Shown here piece by piece: positions 41,001 through 47,000 of a stretch of DNA of 55,418 bases. The notes below the pieces were generated by a model. That model was given only the letters and a program-made list of their open reading frames with translations, searched no databases and was not told where the DNA came from. The position numbers were made by a program, and so were the translations under genes. Source of the stretch: Clostridiales bacterium NK3B98. GTDB lineage: Bacteria; Bacillota; Clostridia; Oscillospirales; Oscillospiraceae. The stretch lies in contig ATWA01000013.1 of NCBI GenBank assembly GCA_000421005.1, forward strand, positions 1-55,418. Reading direction: 5' to 3'. Position 1 is the first letter of the stretch, and every line of letters begins with the position of its first letter.

Positions 41001-44000
41001 TTGGTGGTTTTCCACGCAAAGAGGGATTCTTTTACCATGGCAGGTGTGGCGGCCTTTCCGGGAGCCTGCTTTGCGGCGGGGGTGAGGCCATTGACCCCGT
41101 CCACTGTGATATCCCAGTGTCCACCGGGCAGAGCATAGCCCTGTGCGGACTCTGTCTCCCGCAGGACATAGCCATAGCCCAGCTCAAAGGCACAGCTGCC
41201 GCCGTTCCCCGTGACCTCTGCTTCCCCGCCGGGGAGCGCCACGTCAGACTGCCATGGGATCGTGACCCTGCCGTTTTCGTCGGACACACCGGAGAAGATG
41301 ATTGTGGCTGTGTCGTCCCAATCCACCCGCTCAAGGGTGAAGTGCGCCCCCACCACAGGGGTGGTATTGTCCACGCTGTTCACCACGGTGATGACCAGCG
41401 GCTCACCCTGCCACGCAACCTTATTGCCAGTGAAAACCGTGCCCCGGAGTTCCTCGTTCTGGCCGTTTTTCTCCCGGTCGTTGACAAAGCTGTCCAGATG
41501 ATTGGCCTCTCCGATATAGCTGGCAAAGGTACGACCTGCCATGCCGTAGCGGCCTTTGTAGCTGTCAGTCACATACACGCCGATATTGGCTCCCTCGGTG
41601 AGATCGTCGGCACAAATCATTGCATCCGTGTCAAAATCCATGTAGACGTTGCTGGCGCTGCCGTTCATGGTGTTGCCGGATACCACAGCGCTGCCCTTGA
41701 AGTACAGGCGGCTATTGGCTGCGGAAACGCCGATAGCGCCCCCTGCGGTAGCGGTATTGCCGGTGATGCTGCCCCCGTCCACCGTGATGTTCTTGGCTTC
41801 TGTATAGACTGCTGCGCCGTTCTTCGCTGTGCAGCCGTTCTGCACCAATGTATTCGTGAGGGTGACGTTTCTCTTACTATAGATTGCGCCGCCGTTGCCG
41901 GAGACTGCCTGACAGCCCTTAAACGTACACGCCTCTACCGTGAACCCGTTCTCGCTGGTGCTGTACTCATAGATTGCGCCGCCGCTGCCGTCGGAGGATC
42001 CGGCTGCGCAGTTCTGGAACGTACAGTCCTCAAAGCGCAGCGCTCCGCTGGACTCTGTATAGTAAGCGCCGCCGTTGTTTACGCCGCAGTTGCAATTGAC
42101 AAAATCGGTATGCTCAATGGTCTGTGCGCCGCTGCCGTAGAGCATGACCGCACCACCGTAGCGGTTGACCTTGCAGTTTTCAAAGCAGCTCCGGGTGCCC
42201 TCATGATCAGTGATCGTGAGCTTTCCATTGTTCACAAAGATGCCGCCGCCAAAGCAGGTTCCGCTGTTGGTGGTATTCAGGGTGGTCTCGCATCCGGTGA
42301 AGGTGGAGCCCTTAACTGTCAGCGTTGTAGAACCTTCGCCGTAATACCCAATGGCGCCGCCCCGCTTGGAGGCCTTGCAGTTGGTAAAGCTGCACCCGGT
42401 TACGTTCAGGGCTCTGCCGTCGCTGTAGATCGCGCCGCCGCTGCCGTTAGCATTACTCACTGTGTCTGTACTCGTCAGTGTGCAGCCGGTGAAGGTACTG
42501 TCCGTGAATGCGGCTGTGCCGCCCTTGCCCGCCAGATAGATGCCGCCGCCGCTCACGCCGGCGGAACAGCCGCTGACGGTGGAGCCGGACACGGTAAGGC
42601 TGACACCGTCCGCCAGATAGACTGCGCCTCCATTCTGGCTGGTCTTTCCGTTTTTCAGTTCTGCGTTTCTGACGGTCAGCGTACCACCTTTTTCCTCCCC
42701 CCGGAGGATGCCGCCGTTACGGTCAGAGACAGCATTGCCGCCGTCAATGATGATGTCCTCCAGAGTGAAGTCGTCCGTGCCGTCCATGATGAACATGGAG
42801 TTGGTGAAATCGCTCCGGGTGACGGTGCAGCGGCTGCCCGTGCCGGGGTACTTGTCGTCGGGGGGATTGGTACCTGCCGTTTTCAATGTCAGCGCCATGG
42901 CAGGAATACGCAGCGCTGAACCCTGGGTAATGTTGTTCACCAGTATCTCAATGCTGCGGGGGGCGGCGCTGAACAGCTCCGGATGGGCTGCATAATCCTC
43001 CAGCACGCCGAAGGCTTCTTCCAGTCCGTAAAACACTGCGTCCTCGTTGTGATACTGGATGAGTTTCCCGTCTGCGTCCGTCATCTTGCAGACGGGAACT
43101 GCCCCCTCCTCTGCCCAGATCATACCAAAGCCGCCGCCCAGATAGTTTGCGGTGGTTTCCCCCGCATCATCCAGAAACACCCCGGCCAGCGCCGCATCGT
43201 TACCGCAGACGTTTGCCGCCGTGCTGCGGGCAAACCACAGCCCGGAGTGCGTGTCGCCCGATATACCGATCACACCGGTCAGCATATCGGCCTTGATTTC
43301 AAAGGCGGGTGCCATGCGCCCTGCATAGAGGTTGGAGTTCTTCCCGTCGCTGGTCTTGCTGCCGTTAATTGTGATGCTGGCCGTATCCGTGTCGCTCTCC
43401 ACGGTGATGACGGCTTCGTCGTCCTTCAGATAAATGCCGCCGCCGTTCTTCACATCCGTGCCGGTCAGCGTGCCGCCCGTGATGCTCACGGTATTACGCA
43501 GACGAATGTCCTTAGATGCGGTATAGATTGCGCCGCCCTGTTTTGCAGAGCTGCCGCTCATGGTTACATGGGAGAGGGAGAGCTGCCCGCAGTTATTATC
43601 ATGATAGATTGCACCGCCATTGCCGTTGGGTGCGGAGCATTTGGTGAAGGTGACGGGATGTGCCGCTGTGCCGACGATGGTGACCGCCCCGGTGCCGCTG
43701 TATCTGTTGTTCATCAGAATCGCGCCGCCGTTTGCGCCTGCTTTTGTGGCAGAGCAGTTGACAAATTCCGCCGTGCCGTCTCCGGCGTTGGTCAGGGTGA
43801 AGGACTTGCCCGCATACACAGCGCCTGCGCCTGCATTGTTGTTATCGGTGCTGATTCCCTGGGCAACGCAGGTATTATACCGGATCGCGCCCTCGTTGTT
43901 CTTCGCCTCGAAAACGCCGGTCCAGACAGCGCCAGCCTTCTCAACGCCTGTGCAGTTCACGCACTCAAACACTGCCCCTGCCTCGTTGTTCAGGGTGAAG

Positions 44001-47000
44001 CTGGTATCCTGATGGGTACAGATTGCGCCGCCGGATTTACCGATGCAGTCTTGGAAGCGAATGGTGCCGCTGTTGTTGACGGTCAAGGGACGAGCTTCTG
44101 TACTGATTGCGCCGCCGTCGCTTGTTTTGGCGCTGCATTCTTCAAACCTGATGGTTCCCCCAGCGGTGTTGTTGATGGTCATGCTGTCGCTGTTGACATG
44201 GATTGCGCCGCCCTCTTTGTTGGAGGTGGTACGTGAAAAAGAAATTGTGCCGCCGTCGTTCGTCAGGGTCAATGCGCCGCCCGTATAGATCGCGCCGCCC
44301 GAGCCGCTGGAGGAGCAATCGGTAAAGGCGATCGCTTCACCGGCTTCATTTTTCAGGATAAGCTGAGACGAAGCGTAGACCGCGCCGCCCCCGCTCGAGC
44401 CGGCTTTACAGTCCGAAAAGCTGGTGTTCTCGATTGTGAGTACCTTGGCATTCGTCTGGATTGCGCCGCCATAGCTGTTCTTGACAACGCCGTTCTGGTC
44501 CACGCCGCAGTTCTTGAACGTACAGCCGGTCACGTTAAACTGAGCCGGTGTGCCCTCCGTTGCCAGCGCGCCGCCATTGCCCGTTGTGTAGCAATTCTCA
44601 AAGGTGGTCCCGGTAAAATTGAGGATTCCGTTACCGTTGGTGCTGATCCAAAGCGCACCGCCGTGATTGCCTCTGACAGAGTGGCAGTTTTCAAAGGTAG
44701 AATTGACCACGTCCAGATTCACCGTGCGGACGATGGCAGCGCCGGAATAAGATCCATTGCTGATACAGTTTCTGAAAACACAGTTTTCAATCGTTGTGTG
44801 CATGGCAGCAGGGTTTCCGCTGTTATACCAGCCGCTGAAGGCAGCGCCATATTCATTTGTTACAAGGCAGTCAATGAACTTCGTTCCGGTAAATGTGACC
44901 TGAAAATGGTTGATATCCCCCTTATCGTAGTACAAGCCGCCGCCGCAATATGCCTTGCTGCCGTAGAAATTACAGTTTTCCACTGTGATATGGGTATTCA
45001 CCGCAGTGTAGACAGCGCCGCCCTTGGTGGTAGAGACAAAGGCTTTGTCCATGTTTGCTGTCACGCCGTCTTCGTTCAATGCGCCGAAATCCACCTGTTT
45101 CAGCGTCAGACCGGAGCTTGCACTCGCGGAGGTCTGTCGAATGGCGCCGCCCGACACCGTAACTTTTGCATCCTCACCGCCGCCCAACAGCACCAGATTC
45201 TCCACCGTCAGGGGGGCATTGGCAATGCTGAAGGTAATCATCGGGCTATTATGCTTCTTTGTGAGGGTGCTGCGCCCCACACCCTCCGCAGTGCGGATGG
45301 TAAGGCTGGTTATTTGGGAATTGTTGAAGGTGACGCCGCTGGTCAGGGTATAGCTGGGGTCGGTTTCCTTCAGGGTCTCAACAATCACATTCCCGGTCAG
45401 GGTGTTGGCATGGGCAAACGCAGCAAGCAGGGTCTCGTAGTATGTTTTCCCGCCATTGCTGTCAATGACTCTGGCAACGCCGCTCACTTCATCCGCCTCA
45501 TCCGTCACCCGGATGTCCACCTCATGACCGTTTTTCAGCTTCAGCGTCAGGGTTTCCTCGCTGTCGAAGGGCTTCAGGCTGGTGAGCTGCCAGTCGCCAT
45601 CCAGAGCCTCCACCGTCATCAGCTCCTCGTCAGAGAAGGAGACGGCGGTCACGTCGTCTATAGTGATTTCCTGTACGTCCAGAACATCCAGCAGCCGGGA
45701 CAGCAGAATCTGTCCCTCCCCTTCCATCTGGTAGGTATACTCCCCCCAGTGGAAGTCCACCGTGTATTCCACGATCATGTACACGCTGAAGCCGCTGGCG
45801 TTGAAGGTCACAGTGCCGTCCTCCACCGCAAAGTCGGTGATGACCTCTACGGTGCCGTCGTCCCTGATGTGCCAGATTTCCAGCTTTGTCTCGTCGGTTA
45901 CCTCCACGCCGGAGATGCTCACGCCGATGCTCTTGCCCTCTTCCGGCTGGAACTGCTGATTGTTGCTCTCAATGGTGATGTCATAGGCGGCAAGCGTTTT
46001 TACTTTACCCTCATCAACATCATCCTTTACAGCCTCTGGGCTGCTGTATTCCTCGGTGAGATCCTCTGCGGTTACCTCAGCGTTCTTGGGAAGCATACCC
46101 TTCAGGGTTACGCTGTCCGCTTCCACCGTCTGCTGGCGAAGTCCAGTATCGTAGGCCACGCCGATTGCGTCGCCCTCCTGAATGGCGACAGGCGTGTCTG
46201 TGCCTTCCAGACCAATCAGTTTCTCTTTTGCCTTGCTGTTTTTCAGTTCAGAGACCACCACACCGGATTCTGCGGCGTTCTCCTGCTGGTTTTCGGTATC
46301 ATCGCTCTTTTCGCTCTGAGGGGCGGTGTTCACCCAATAGGTCACGTCATAATCCGGTGCGTCATCTGCATCGGTTTCCACGCTGAACGCACAAACCTTT
46401 TCCACGCCTGCCTCAGGGGCATTCATTCGCTCGCTGTTTACGGTCGCCCCCAAGCTGCGGGGGCCATATACGCTGACGATGGTGCTGTCCTGTACCTCCC
46501 AGCTTTCCAGCTCCTTTACAACACCGGTAATACCAATACGAGCAAAGACGCTGGTTTCAAAGGTCAGCTTGGTGTTTTCGTCTTCCTCAGTTTCGTTGGT
46601 CAGCTCCAAAGGGGTGTAGATTCGCTTTTCAAACCGCTTGGCATCCTCTTTTTTCAGCTCACCGGATTCGATCTGCTCCTTCTGCTCTTCAACCAGCTTT
46701 TCCCGTTTTTCTTTCCATTCTTTGGTTTCCTTTGAGTTGTAGATAGCTAGCTCCACCGCATCAGAGGCACCATACTCCACTCCATTCGTCTCTACGGTAA
46801 TTTTTACAGGGGTTTTAGGCTGGATTTTCTCTCCGTTGACCATCAGTGAGATGTCAAGGAACTTTGTAAACAGAATGTAATCGCTATCCTCTACCTCCAA
46901 GCCGCAGTTCAGGTCAAATGTCTCCTGCTCCAGCGCCTTTTCACTGATGATCTTCTCTGTATCATAGGGGCGGTCTTCGTTTTCCTTCAGCTCCGCCTCT

